From assembly GCF_030034735.1 (NCBI RefSeq), contig NZ_CP125370.1:5255001-5319000 (forward strand): a stretch of DNA of 64,000 nucleotides. The letters are read 5' to 3'. The notes below the pieces were generated by a model that saw only the letters and a program-made list of their open reading frames with translations, was not told where the DNA came from and searched no databases. Below are positions 18,501 through 25,915 of the stretch, piece after piece. Source of the DNA: Paenibacillus sp. RC334. GTDB taxonomy: Bacteria > Bacillota > Bacilli > Paenibacillales > Paenibacillaceae. The first letter of the stretch is position 1. Each line of letters opens with the position of its first letter. The translations under genes and the position numbers were made by a program.

Positions 18501-19409
18501 ATGTCAAATCCATCCTTTTCACTACACGGAATCGTCACCACTGTGCTCACCCCGTTCACCGCTGATTTGAAAATTGATTATCCCTCATTGCAAAAGCAAA
18601 TCCAGGCTGCGCTCGATGCCGGTTCGTCCGGTTTCCTGGTTCCCTGTCTTGCCAGTGAAATCGCGCATTTGACGCTGGACGAGCGGCGCGAAATCGTGAA
18701 AGCCACCGCCGAGGTCAGCAAAGGCAAAGCCTTGATCATCGCCAGCATCAATGCGCCGACAGGCAAAGAGCGACTTGGACTGCTGGACGACTTCCTGAAA
18801 TATGGAGCAGATGGCGCCAATATCATGCTGGATTACACGACGGACAGCCAATATTGGCAGGATATTCAGGAGATTGACAAGGCGCGGCCCCCTTTCCTGA
18901 TCCTCCAGGATGTGGACGGCCAAGGCGACGGATTAAAGGATGAGCTGCTGCTCCGTTGCTTTCATGAATTTGCCAGCGTGGTCGGGGTGAAGGTGGAGGT
19001 GAAGAACAACAATCCGAAATACTCCAGGCTACTGCAGGCAACGGACGGGGCGATCAATATTTCCAGCGGAAAAGGGAACGAGCAGCTCATCGAGCTGCTG
19101 GACAGGGGCGTGCAGGTCGTGATGCCGTCGGGGTTGTTTGAAATTTTCAACGGAATCTATCAACGTTATGCGGCAGGCAACCGGGAAAGCGCCAAGCGGT
19201 TATTTTATGCGGCACTTCCGATTATTGCCTACACGCGCCAGGACGGCACGATCAACCGCGCTTTTCACAAACGGTATTTGCAGGCCACCGGCGTGTTCAC
19301 AACCCATCTTACCCGCGAAACCGCTTATTACGATGCCGTCAACGAAGCCTACAACCGGGAATTGCTTCAACTGGCCTTAACTATCAAAGAAAATATCGAT
19401 CAATATTGA
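18501..19409 (+). CDS. DHDPS/N-acetylneuraminate lyase family aldolase of unknown substrate
   Basis: A class I (Schiff-base) TIM-barrel aldolase of the DapA/NanA family, about 302 residues. The N-terminal GIVTTVLTPFTADLKIDYPS is typical; the Schiff-base lysine is K164 in VVGVKVEVK. The usual pyruvate-carboxylate loop G-T-T-G-E is replaced by P-C-L-A-S-E (48-53), so it is probably not a dihydrodipicolinate synthase. The start at 18501 is fixed by TGGAGG eight bases upstream. It heads a run of genes for an amino acid importer, OsmC and a BASS-family carrier, so I infer pyruvate- or ketoacid-forming catabolism of an imported compound. The real substrate is unknown. Confidence 0.8.
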   Translation: MSNPSFSLHGIVTTVLTPFTADLKIDYPSLQKQIQAALDAGSSGFLVPCLASEIAHLTLDERREIVKATAEVSKGKALIIASINAPTGKERLGLLDDFLKYGADGANIMLDYTTDSQYWQDIQEIDKARPPFLILQDVDGQGDGLKDELLLRCFHEFASVVGVKVEVKNNNPKYSRLLQATDGAINISSGKGNEQLIELLDRGVQVVMPSGLFEIFNGIYQRYAAGNRESAKRLFYAALPIIAYTRQDGTINRAFHKRYLQATGVFTTHLTRETAYYDAVNEAYNRELLQLALTIKENIDQY

Positions 19410-19430
19410 TAAGCCTCACCGCTTCAAATT

Positions 19431-19445
19431 GTTTCAAAACGAAAC
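19431..19445. promoter_or_regulatory. Possible operator, perfect palindrome GTTTC-N5-GAAAC
   Basis: GTTTCAAAACGAAAC lies 108 bp before the binding-protein gene and shares AATTGTTTCAAA with the site at 18361-18372. Just downstream, CACTTTTT (19445-19452) and AAAAAGTG could pair around an AAGC/GCTT inner hairpin. Confidence 0.4.
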
Positions 19446-19552
19446 ACTTTTTCCAAGCAAAAGCTTTGACTGAAAAAAGTGATCTGGCTAAAATAACGTA
19501 AAAGCATACAAAAACGATGTGAATTATATGTTTTTAGAGAGGAGCTTTCGCA

Positions 19553-20440
19553 ATGAAGTTGAACACATCTATGCACACGGTAAAAATGGCAGGCCTGTTA
19601 TTGTTGGTGCTGTTGACAGCATGCGGTCAAAACACAACGGCTCAGAGCACGAATGCGAAAGCAGGCAGGGAAGCGGCGACACAGCCGGAAACGGTGACCA
19701 CTTTGCTGGTAGGCACAGGCGGAACGACAAAGCCTTTTACCTTCTCAAATGACCAAGATGAGCTGGATGGCTACGACATCGCCCTGTTGAAAGCGGTGGA
19801 CGAGTTGCTGCCACAATACGAAATCAAGTTTGAGCGGGTGAAGTTCGACGGAATTTTTTCTGGAATTGATGCGGGGCGTTACCAGATCGGAGCCAACAGT
19901 ATTTCCAAAAAGCCGGAGCGGGAAGAAAAATATCTTTTCAGCTCGGAGCCTTACGGCTATGCCAGCACAGTTATTGTGAAACGGAAGAATGAGGACACGC
20001 TGAAAAGCCTAGATGATCTCGGCGGAAAAAGAGCCATAGTCACCACCGATGGCAGCGCGAACGACAACTTCATCGAAGCGTTCAATAAAGAGCATCCCGA
20101 CAATCCGATCCAAATTACCTATGCCGATCTGGAGGATGTCCAGGTCTATCAGAAAATTGAAAACAATGAGCTTGATTTCAAGCTGCACGGCTTGTCCTCA
20201 TACAAAGAAATCGTGGACGAGTTCGGATTCAAAAATCTGGACAAAGTGACGCTCCCGCTGGAGCAGGCCAAACGGATCAGCGATCCCGGCGTATATTTTA
20301 TTTTCCCAAAAACGGACAAAGGAGCGGAAATCCGCACTGCGGTGGACGGCGCACTGGCCACATTAAGAGCGGACGGAACGCTTTCCAGGCTGGCCGTTCA
20401 ATATTTTGATACGGATATCAGTAAGGGCACGGCCGAATAA
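19553..20440 (+). CDS. Amino acid ABC transporter substrate-binding lipoprotein
   Basis: A family 3 solute-binding protein for polar amino acids. The lipobox L-T-A-C puts the lipidated cysteine at residue 24, and a typical body follows: GYDIALLKAVDELLPQYEIK, FDGIFSGIDAGRYQIGANS, SISKKPEREEKYLFS. 295 residues is normal. The start ATG follows GAGAGGAGCTTTCGCA. The permease and ATPase genes follow, forming a complete importer. The ligand is not predictable from sequence alone; cystine-type or modified amino acids are possible. Confidence 0.92.
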   Translation: MKLNTSMHTVKMAGLLLLVLLTACGQNTTAQSTNAKAGREAATQPETVTTLLVGTGGTTKPFTFSNDQDELDGYDIALLKAVDELLPQYEIKFERVKFDGIFSGIDAGRYQIGANSISKKPEREEKYLFSSEPYGYASTVIVKRKNEDTLKSLDDLGGKRAIVTTDGSANDNFIEAFNKEHPDNPIQITYADLEDVQVYQKIENNELDFKLHGLSSYKEIVDEFGFKNLDKVTLPLEQAKRISDPGVYFIFPKTDKGAEIRTAVDGALATLRADGTLSRLAVQYFDTDISKGTAE

Positions 20441-20471
20441 CTGATCAGGCAGTACGAAAGGGGTCTATTTT

Positions 20472-21203
20472 ATGCCAAATCTATTTGATTTTGGTGTGGT
20501 TATGGATATGATTCCGCAACTCATCAAGTACATTCCAATCACATTCGAAATCGTGCTGTTATCCGTTGTTTTCAGTTGGCTGATCGGATTCGTCGTGGCT
20601 CTGGTCAAAATAAACAAGGTGCCTGTGCTCTACCCCCTGTCCGGCTTGTATGTTTCCTTCATGCGGGGCACCCCGCTGATCATACAACTGTACATTGCCT
20701 ACTTCGGCATACCGCTGCTGCTGCAATACTGGAGCCATGCCCAGGGGGTGGAGTACAGCGTGAACGGGATCAACCCGATAGTGTTTGTCGTCGTCGCGTT
20801 TGCGCTTAATGAGGGCGCCTACTGTTCGGAGACGATCCGCGCCGGCCTGGAAGCCGTGGACAAGGGCCAGACCGAAGCCGCCATGTCCATCGGAATGACC
20901 GCAAGCCAGACCTTTTTCAAAATTGTGCTGCCCGAGGCTTTGATCGTTGCCCTTCCTTCACTCGGCAATGCCTTTATCGGCATGATTAAAAACACTTCGC
21001 TGGCGTTTACCTGCGCCGTGGTGGAGCTGACTGCCGGAGCCCGGCTGCTGGCCTCAAAAAACTATCGCTTCTTTGAATCCTATGTCGCGCTGGCTATCAT
21101 CTATTGGATTATTACCATCGTTGCCGCACGGCTGATCCGGGTCGCCGAGAACAAACTAAGAGCAAACGAAAGACAGGTTGACTTCAATGATACGAGTTCG
21201 TAG
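20472..21203 (+). CDS. Amino acid ABC transporter permease
   Basis: A HisM/GlnP-type permease of 243 residues with about five membrane segments. The EAA loop appears as EAAMSIGMTASQTFFKIVLP, and the N-terminal signature YVSFMRGTPLIIQLYI is typical. An AAAGGGG ribosome binding site precedes the ATG. It overlaps the following ATPase gene by 17 bp, indicating coupled translation. There is only one permease, so it presumably acts as a homodimer. Confidence 0.94.
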   Translation: MPNLFDFGVVMDMIPQLIKYIPITFEIVLLSVVFSWLIGFVVALVKINKVPVLYPLSGLYVSFMRGTPLIIQLYIAYFGIPLLLQYWSHAQGVEYSVNGINPIVFVVVAFALNEGAYCSETIRAGLEAVDKGQTEAAMSIGMTASQTFFKIVLPEALIVALPSLGNAFIGMIKNTSLAFTCAVVELTAGARLLASKNYRFFESYVALAIIYWIITIVAARLIRVAENKLRANERQVDFNDTSS

Positions 21204-21939
21204 CCTTCATAAGCAATTTCATAAACACCAGGTTCTCAAAGGCATTGATCTGGATGTCGGGGAAGGGCAGGTCGTGGCCATTATCGGCCCGTCCGGTTCG
21301 GGCAAATCAACCATTTTGCGCTGCATCAATTACCTGGAGAAGCCGGAAGACGGCATTATCGAATTAGACGGCAGGGTAATCGATGCCAGACAAGCGAAAA
21401 AAAACGACATTCTTTATTTAAGGCAGCATACAACAATGGTGTTCCAGCAGTTCAATCTGTTCAAGCATAAAACGGCGCTGGCAAATGTCATGCTGGGGCT
21501 TACGGAAGTGCAGAAAAAAAGCAAAGCCGAAGCGCGGAAAATCGCTGATCATTATTTGGACAAGGTCGGTCTGAGCAACAGAAAAAGCTATTATCCCCGG
21601 CATCTTTCCGGCGGACAGCAGCAGAGGGTAGCGATTGCCAGGGCGCTAGCGTTGAACCCCAAGGTCATTTTGCTGGATGAACCGACCTCGGCCCTGGACC
21701 CGGAAATGGTAAACGACGTACTGGAGGTGATCCGAACCGCCGCCCGCGAGGGCAGAACGATGATTATCGTCTCGCACGAGATGAATTTTGTCTATGAAAT
21801 TGCCGACAAGGTCATCTTCATGGACAATGGGCAGATTGTGGAACAAGGGACCCCACAGGATATTTACCTGAGTCCCCGCCAGGAGAGAACCAGACAATTT
21901 TTGTCCAAGGTCAATATCGGCTCTAATTACTCTATTTGA
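21187..21939 (+). CDS. Amino acid ABC transporter ATP-binding protein
   Basis: A GlnQ/HisP-type ATPase of about 250 residues: Walker A GPSGSGKST, Q-loop VFQQFNLFKH, signature LSGGQQQRVAIARAL, Walker B VILLDEPTSALD and the H-switch SHEM. I choose the ATG at 21187 (MIRVRSLHK) rather than the TTG three codons earlier. It completes the importer encoded from 19553. Confidence 0.95.
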   Translation: MIRVRSLHKQFHKHQVLKGIDLDVGEGQVVAIIGPSGSGKSTILRCINYLEKPEDGIIELDGRVIDARQAKKNDILYLRQHTTMVFQQFNLFKHKTALANVMLGLTEVQKKSKAEARKIADHYLDKVGLSNRKSYYPRHLSGGQQQRVAIARALALNPKVILLDEPTSALDPEMVNDVLEVIRTAAREGRTMIIVSHEMNFVYEIADKVIFMDNGQIVEQGTPQDIYLSPRQERTRQFLSKVNIGSNYSI

Positions 21940-21997
21940 CGAGCAACTGCTGCAGCTATAGGTTGCGGCATTCAACTACCCAAGGGAGGCTAAAGCA

Positions 21998-22531
21998 ATG
22001 AGTACATTAAAAGAGTACTTGCAGCAGAAACGGGAAGCGGGTCTGCTTCTCAGAGAAAAGGCCGAGCAACAGCCGGAATACAACCGCTTCAGCGCCAAGG
22101 TAAAGGCCAAGGGGCGCAGCGGCGTGCGTGAAATCCGCATCCGTGATTTCCAGGTCATCAGCGACAGCCCAGAGGATTACGCCGGCTACAGCCTGGGCCC
22201 AAGCTCTCCGGAGCTTCAGCTTGGCGTGTTGGGAAGCTGCCTGACGCATATTACGCTGATCCAGGCTTCACAGAGGGGAGTCAGCCTTGACGCGCTGGAG
22301 GTTGAGGTGAGCGGCCAGCAGCACCCGCTGGCGGGCAGCCCCGGATACGAGCATATTCCGATTTTCCCGCACAATATCCGCTACAAGCTGCATATTACAT
22401 CCTCCGAGTCACAGGAAACCATTGACGCGCTGCATAAGGCCGTGGAGGAGGCCTGCCCAATACTGAATCTGCTGCTGAACCCGCAGACCATAGAAGGCGA
22501 GCTGTTCCTTGCCGCCCCCGAGCAGGTGTAA
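21998..22531 (+). CDS. OsmC family protein
   Basis: OsmC/Ohr proteins are thiol peroxidases for hydroperoxides. The two redox cysteines are in LGVLGSCLTHITLIQAS and AVEEACPILNLLLNP, in the family's usual spacing. The protein has 177 residues, the longer OsmC type with an N-terminal helix of about 35 residues. CAAGGGAGGCTAAAGCA precedes the ATG. Its placement right after an importer is unusual and suggests either that the imported compound generates peroxides or that this member works on a sulfur compound; that is inference. Confidence 0.85.
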   Translation: MSTLKEYLQQKREAGLLLREKAEQQPEYNRFSAKVKAKGRSGVREIRIRDFQVISDSPEDYAGYSLGPSSPELQLGVLGSCLTHITLIQASQRGVSLDALEVEVSGQQHPLAGSPGYEHIPIFPHNIRYKLHITSSESQETIDALHKAVEEACPILNLLLNPQTIEGELFLAAPEQV

Positions 22532-22618
22532 ACGGATTTTTCGAAAAAAGCTGCAGCGTTATCCAACTGATCGGGATATATAGCAGTATCCTATAATTGC
22601 AAAGGAAGTTATTTGCCC

Positions 22619-23587
22619 ATGCTTCACTCTTTGAATGTGCGGCTGAACCGGTTGATGCCCCTGATCACTCCGATCAGCATCATCGTAGGCGTGTTTTGCG
22701 GCAGCAGCCTGTCATCCTTTACTTATCTGTCGCCATGGCTGTTTGCCTTCATGACCTTTGCGGGAAGTATCAGTCTCGGGTTCAGAGATTTCCTGAATGT
22801 GCTCAAGAAACCCGCTCCGCTCATTATCTGCCTGTTCATTCTGCATCTGGCCATGCCGGTCGTTGCTATGGCCTTCGGCCATTTAGCTTTTCCCGGGGAT
22901 GCCTATACGATTACCGGACTGATTCTGGCCGCGGCCATTCCGACCGGAGTCAGCAGCTTTGTCTGGGTCAGCATTTATAAAGGCAACATCGCCTTAACCC
23001 TGTCGATCATTCTTATCGACACGATACTAGCTCCTTTCGCCGTTCCCGGTGTCCTCTCGCTCTTGATCGGAGCGAGCGTGAAGCTGGACGCGGCGGCCAT
23101 GATGGGCAGCCTGTTCTGGATGATCGTCGTCCCCTCGCTGCTGGGCATGATCCTCAACGAATGGACCAAAGGCACCGTCGCCCCGCGCTGGAGCCCGCGG
23201 CTGAACCCGCTCTCCAAGCTGATGATGGCTACAGTGGTAGCCATTAACGGGTCAGTTGTCGCACCTTACCTGACCCATCTCAACCTGAGGCTCGCCGGTC
23301 TTGCCGCCGTCATTGTTGCACTGGCTTCCACTGGATATATGCTGAGCTACTGCTCCTCCAGGCTGCTGGGCTGGAACGAAGCGGATCAGGTAGCGCTCAT
23401 CTTCAACGGCGGCATGCGCAATATCAGCGCAGGGGCCGTCCTGGCCGTCTCCTATTTCCCTGCTCCGGTCGCACTGCCGGTCGTGCTCGGCATGGTGTTC
23501 CAGCAGATGCTGGCCTCCCTGGTCGGCTTTCTGCTCGGCCGACGTTCCCGCATCCGTGAGCGCCGCGGGACGGCTTCCGCGGCCTGA
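22619..23587 (+). CDS. Bile acid:sodium symporter (BASS) family carrier
   Basis: A polytopic membrane protein of about 322 residues with nine or ten hydrophobic segments, of the SBF/BASS superfamily. The AAAIPTGVSSFVWVSIYKGN and FNGGMRNISAGAVLAVSYF segments correspond to the two crossover helices of the family. Bacterial relatives carry organic acids such as pantoate, pyruvate-like acids or sulfonates with sodium. The ATG at 22619 is the likely start; a TTG two codons earlier is closer to AAAGGAAG. As last gene of the cluster it may import a second substrate or export a product. Confidence 0.82.
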   Translation: MLHSLNVRLNRLMPLITPISIIVGVFCGSSLSSFTYLSPWLFAFMTFAGSISLGFRDFLNVLKKPAPLIICLFILHLAMPVVAMAFGHLAFPGDAYTITGLILAAAIPTGVSSFVWVSIYKGNIALTLSIILIDTILAPFAVPGVLSLLIGASVKLDAAAMMGSLFWMIVVPSLLGMILNEWTKGTVAPRWSPRLNPLSKLMMATVVAINGSVVAPYLTHLNLRLAGLAAVIVALASTGYMLSYCSSRLLGWNEADQVALIFNGGMRNISAGAVLAVSYFPAPVALPVVLGMVFQQMLASLVGFLLGRRSRIRERRGTASAA

Positions 23588-23629
23588 TAATTAAGGGGCC
23601 TTCCGCAAAGGGTAGCCCGAAGCAGCAAA

Positions 23630-23667
23630 CGAGCCCGTTCTCCGCATCAATATGGAGAACGGGCTCG
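23630..23667. repeat. 14-bp perfect inverted repeat after the BASS gene
   Basis: CGAGCCCGTTCTCC and GGAGAACGGGCTCG form a perfect 14-bp stem with a 10-nt loop. It is in the position of a terminator for the 18.5-23.6 kb gene series, but no U-run follows on either strand, so it may rather stabilise the mRNA 3' end. Confidence 0.6.
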
Positions 23668-23789
23668 TATACTTGGAAATAGTCTTAACGATAGCATTTT
23701 TACACCCAGCAGAACGTCGCCCGGATGATGCGCCCCTCTATCTCCAACGTTTCTCCATTTTTTTCATCCATTGAAGTCGTACCCTAGGC

Positions 23790-23963
23790 GACTTTTTATA
23801 TCCCAAAACTCGCACAACAACAGAGCAGGGAACACCCATTAATGCATCGCCTGCAATAGCACAACCTAATAACACAGCTACGGATGCGGCTGGCCTTTTA
23901 GCAGACTTCAATTCCCTGTTTGATAAGCTTCATGATGTCAAGATAAAGGTCAGGTCATATTAA
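23790..23963 (+). pseudogene. C-terminal fragment of an unidentified protein
   Basis: An open frame without a start codon ends with TATDAAGLLADFNSLFDKLH then DVKIKVRSY and a stop. The amphipathic tail resembles the C-termini of phage head-fibre or similar structural proteins, but the match is weak. It probably is a leftover of a deleted gene between the BASS gene and the DMT operon. Confidence 0.3.
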
Positions 23964-23969
23964 CATCCG

Positions 23970-24461
23970 TTATCCCTTCATCGAATCAGGTACATGTGAA
24001 ATGCTTTCTTGCTGGTCCTTCGTACGTCCGTTGCCGAACTTGAATATCAAAATGCCTCCGATAATGACCAGCACGCCGATCAGCTTGGTGAAGGTGAACG
24101 GAATCTTTTCCAGTCCCAGCCATCCTAACGAATCCCACAGCAAAGCAGTGCCCAATTGTGCCGTTAATACGATAGAGATCGCATAAGTCGGACCAAGCAG
24201 CTTCACTCCTTGTACCAGACAGAACACCACGCCAACACCAATCATTCCACTGAACCAGTACCACGGCTGCATATGCTGTAGTGTAAATGTATTTTTCCCT
24301 GCAAAAATAAGACTGCCGAGCAAGGAGGCCAGAAACCCCGTTCCCAGCACAAGTGTGGTTGTAGCCCATGAACCTGTCCGTTCGTTCACCTTATTATTGA
24401 ATATCGTTTGCAGGCTAACAAAGGCTCCTGCGATAACCGCCAGTACAATTCCTGATAGCAT
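23970..24461 (-). CDS. DMT family transporter, YdcZ type
   Basis: A 163-residue membrane protein of the YdcZ (DUF606) half-size drug/metabolite transporter family, with five hydrophobic segments. Typical are the N-terminal VIAGAFVSLQTIFNNKVNER and GPTYAISIVLTAQLGTALLWD. It is the third gene of a minus-strand operon: DMT (25683), Crp-like regulator (25200), this gene. Family members usually come in pairs and probably form a heteromer; substrate unknown. Confidence 0.85.
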   Translation of the reverse strand: MLSGIVLAVIAGAFVSLQTIFNNKVNERTGSWATTTLVLGTGFLASLLGSLIFAGKNTFTLQHMQPWYWFSGMIGVGVVFCLVQGVKLLGPTYAISIVLTAQLGTALLWDSLGWLGLEKIPFTFTKLIGVLVIIGGILIFKFGNGRTKDQQESISHVPDSMKG

Positions 24462-24498
24462 AATTTCAACTCTCCCCCGCTAATTCTTTTACGAATGA

Positions 24499-25200
24499 TT
24501 ATGCTTCATAAATATTATGGCCTGCCAGTTGGCCCAAACCTTCTCTGTCACGAATTACAATATAGCCCCGTGCTCGTTCCACCAATCCATCTGCGCTCAT
24601 CTTGCGAATCACACGGTTGAGATGCCTATAGCTGGTTCCGATTAAATTCGCCACATCTACGAGACTGGATGCCCGCAGTTCCTCATGAAAAGAAGCATCA
24701 CCTTCGTCAAAAGAAACGGATAGCAGGTAACTGGCCAGCCTGACTTCCACAGGATACATTAAGTTAAAGCTGGAGAAGTCGGAATCCATGCAAAACTTCC
24801 GGGTAACGATATCCAGCAAAAATTGCAGCATTGGAGCGTAGTCTCTGCCATATTTATTCATCCACTGGTGGTGAATACCGATTACATATATAGGAGACAC
24901 AGCCTCCACCGTGTTGATCACGTTGCTGCTGCGAATATATTCAACATCTCCTATGATCTCAATCGGTGTTTTAAAGCAAAGAACCAGTGTTTTACCTTCC
25001 GTTGAACTGGTATAAATCTTGACCTTGCCCTGTACCAATATGTACAGATGTTCAATGGAATCCCCTTGGGAGCACAGCTTTTCCCCTTGTTCCAAACGAT
25101 GCAGCGACAAATGAGGCCGCAGTGGCTCATGTAGTATCGATTCTAACTGATGCAATTGTAAAAAATGCTTCAGTTGCTCTTGATCCTGAATTTCTTTCAT
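24499..25200 (-). CDS. Crp/Fnr family transcriptional regulator
   Basis: A regulator of about 233 residues: an N-terminal cyclic-nucleotide-binding-like beta barrel (about 30-130, EQGEKLCSQGDSIEHLYILV) and a C-terminal winged helix with VDVANLIGTSYRHLNRVIRK. It resembles E. coli YeiL. No cysteine cluster for an iron-sulfur centre is seen, so oxygen sensing like Fnr is unlikely. The ATG at 25200 after GAAGGTGAG is preferred over a GTG at 25212. Lying between two DMT genes, it probably controls them. Confidence 0.87.
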   Translation of the reverse strand: MKEIQDQEQLKHFLQLHQLESILHEPLRPHLSLHRLEQGEKLCSQGDSIEHLYILVQGKVKIYTSSTEGKTLVLCFKTPIEIIGDVEYIRSSNVINTVEAVSPIYVIGIHHQWMNKYGRDYAPMLQFLLDIVTRKFCMDSDFSSFNLMYPVEVRLASYLLSVSFDEGDASFHEELRASSLVDVANLIGTSYRHLNRVIRKMSADGLVERARGYIVIRDREGLGQLAGHNIYEA

Positions 25201-25257
25201 GCTTGGGCTCACCTTCGTTTTCTACGTTCTGGGTTCCTTCTCCGAATAAAGTTCTAT

Positions 25258-25683
25258 TTAGAGCTTCAAAATGATCACACCCGCAATCATCATGCCAATG
25301 CCTATAAATTGCGGGAGCTTCATCTTCTGCTTCACTACACCGAACCATCCGTTTATATCAACCAGGAAGGTCAGGCACAACTGGGCAATCAACAGCGCCG
25401 AGATCGTGAACGTAACCCCAATATGCTGAATAGCGGTGACTTCACTAAATATGATGATAGCTGCAAAAGCGCCACCTAAGAGATACATGGGCTTCACCTG
25501 CTTCATCTCTGCCAAGCTGCCATCTCGTGTAAACATCCAGACCAATGCCGCCAAAATAACACCCGTCAGTTGAGTAACCGTAGCCGCCTGCCATGTACCG
25601 ATATCCTGACTAATCCGTGTATTCGCTACCCCTTGCAGCGTAATACAAGCGCCTCCCAAAAAAGCAAACAAAATTCCTCTCAT
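25258..25683 (-). CDS. DMT family transporter, YdcZ type
   Basis: 141 residues, five hydrophobic segments, partner of the DMT protein at 23970. Motifs: GILFAFLGGACITLQGVANTRI and GVTFTISALLIAQLCLTFLVD. It is the first gene of the three-gene operon with the Crp-like regulator. Its promoter region carries a perfect palindrome at the -35 position. Confidence 0.85.
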   Translation of the reverse strand: MRGILFAFLGGACITLQGVANTRISQDIGTWQAATVTQLTGVILAALVWMFTRDGSLAEMKQVKPMYLLGGAFAAIIIFSEVTAIQHIGVTFTISALLIAQLCLTFLVDINGWFGVVKQKMKLPQFIGIGMMIAGVIILKL

Positions 25684-25726
25684 GAATCGTTATTCTCCCT
25701 ATCTAAGTGACTTTTCTATTTATTAA

Positions 25727-25763
25727 AGTATAGGTTAGTCTCACCATAAAGGACATATGTCCT
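25727..25763 (-). promoter_or_regulatory. Promoter with palindromic operator for the DMT/Crp operon
   Basis: On the minus strand TATACT (-10, 25732-25727) is preceded by a 17-bp spacer and a very poor -35 (TGTCCT). That -35 is half of a perfect 14-bp palindrome, AGGACATATGTCCT, at 25750-25763. A weak -35 replaced by a regulator site is what class II activation by a Crp-family protein would look like. Confidence 0.55.
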
Positions 25764-25915
25764 GAAACAACTCCAACCATCCATACCTTTCCTTCCGATC
25801 ATTACGCTTCAATCCTGTACACTTGCGTTAATAACTAGACAGTATCCCATCATAAACTGCAGGTTCCGGCACGATAAAATGGAATGCAGCATTCAATTGA
25901 GGAGTTGAACGCCAT

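Noticed and set aside
18382..19552. Search for -24/-12 sigma-54 promoters near the activator-like regulator
   Set aside because: No TGGCAC-N5-TTGC-like sequence was found before the aldolase or binding-protein genes.
23630..23667. Strong hairpin as Rho-independent terminator
   Set aside because: A perfect stem, but no T run on either side; listed as an inverted repeat instead.
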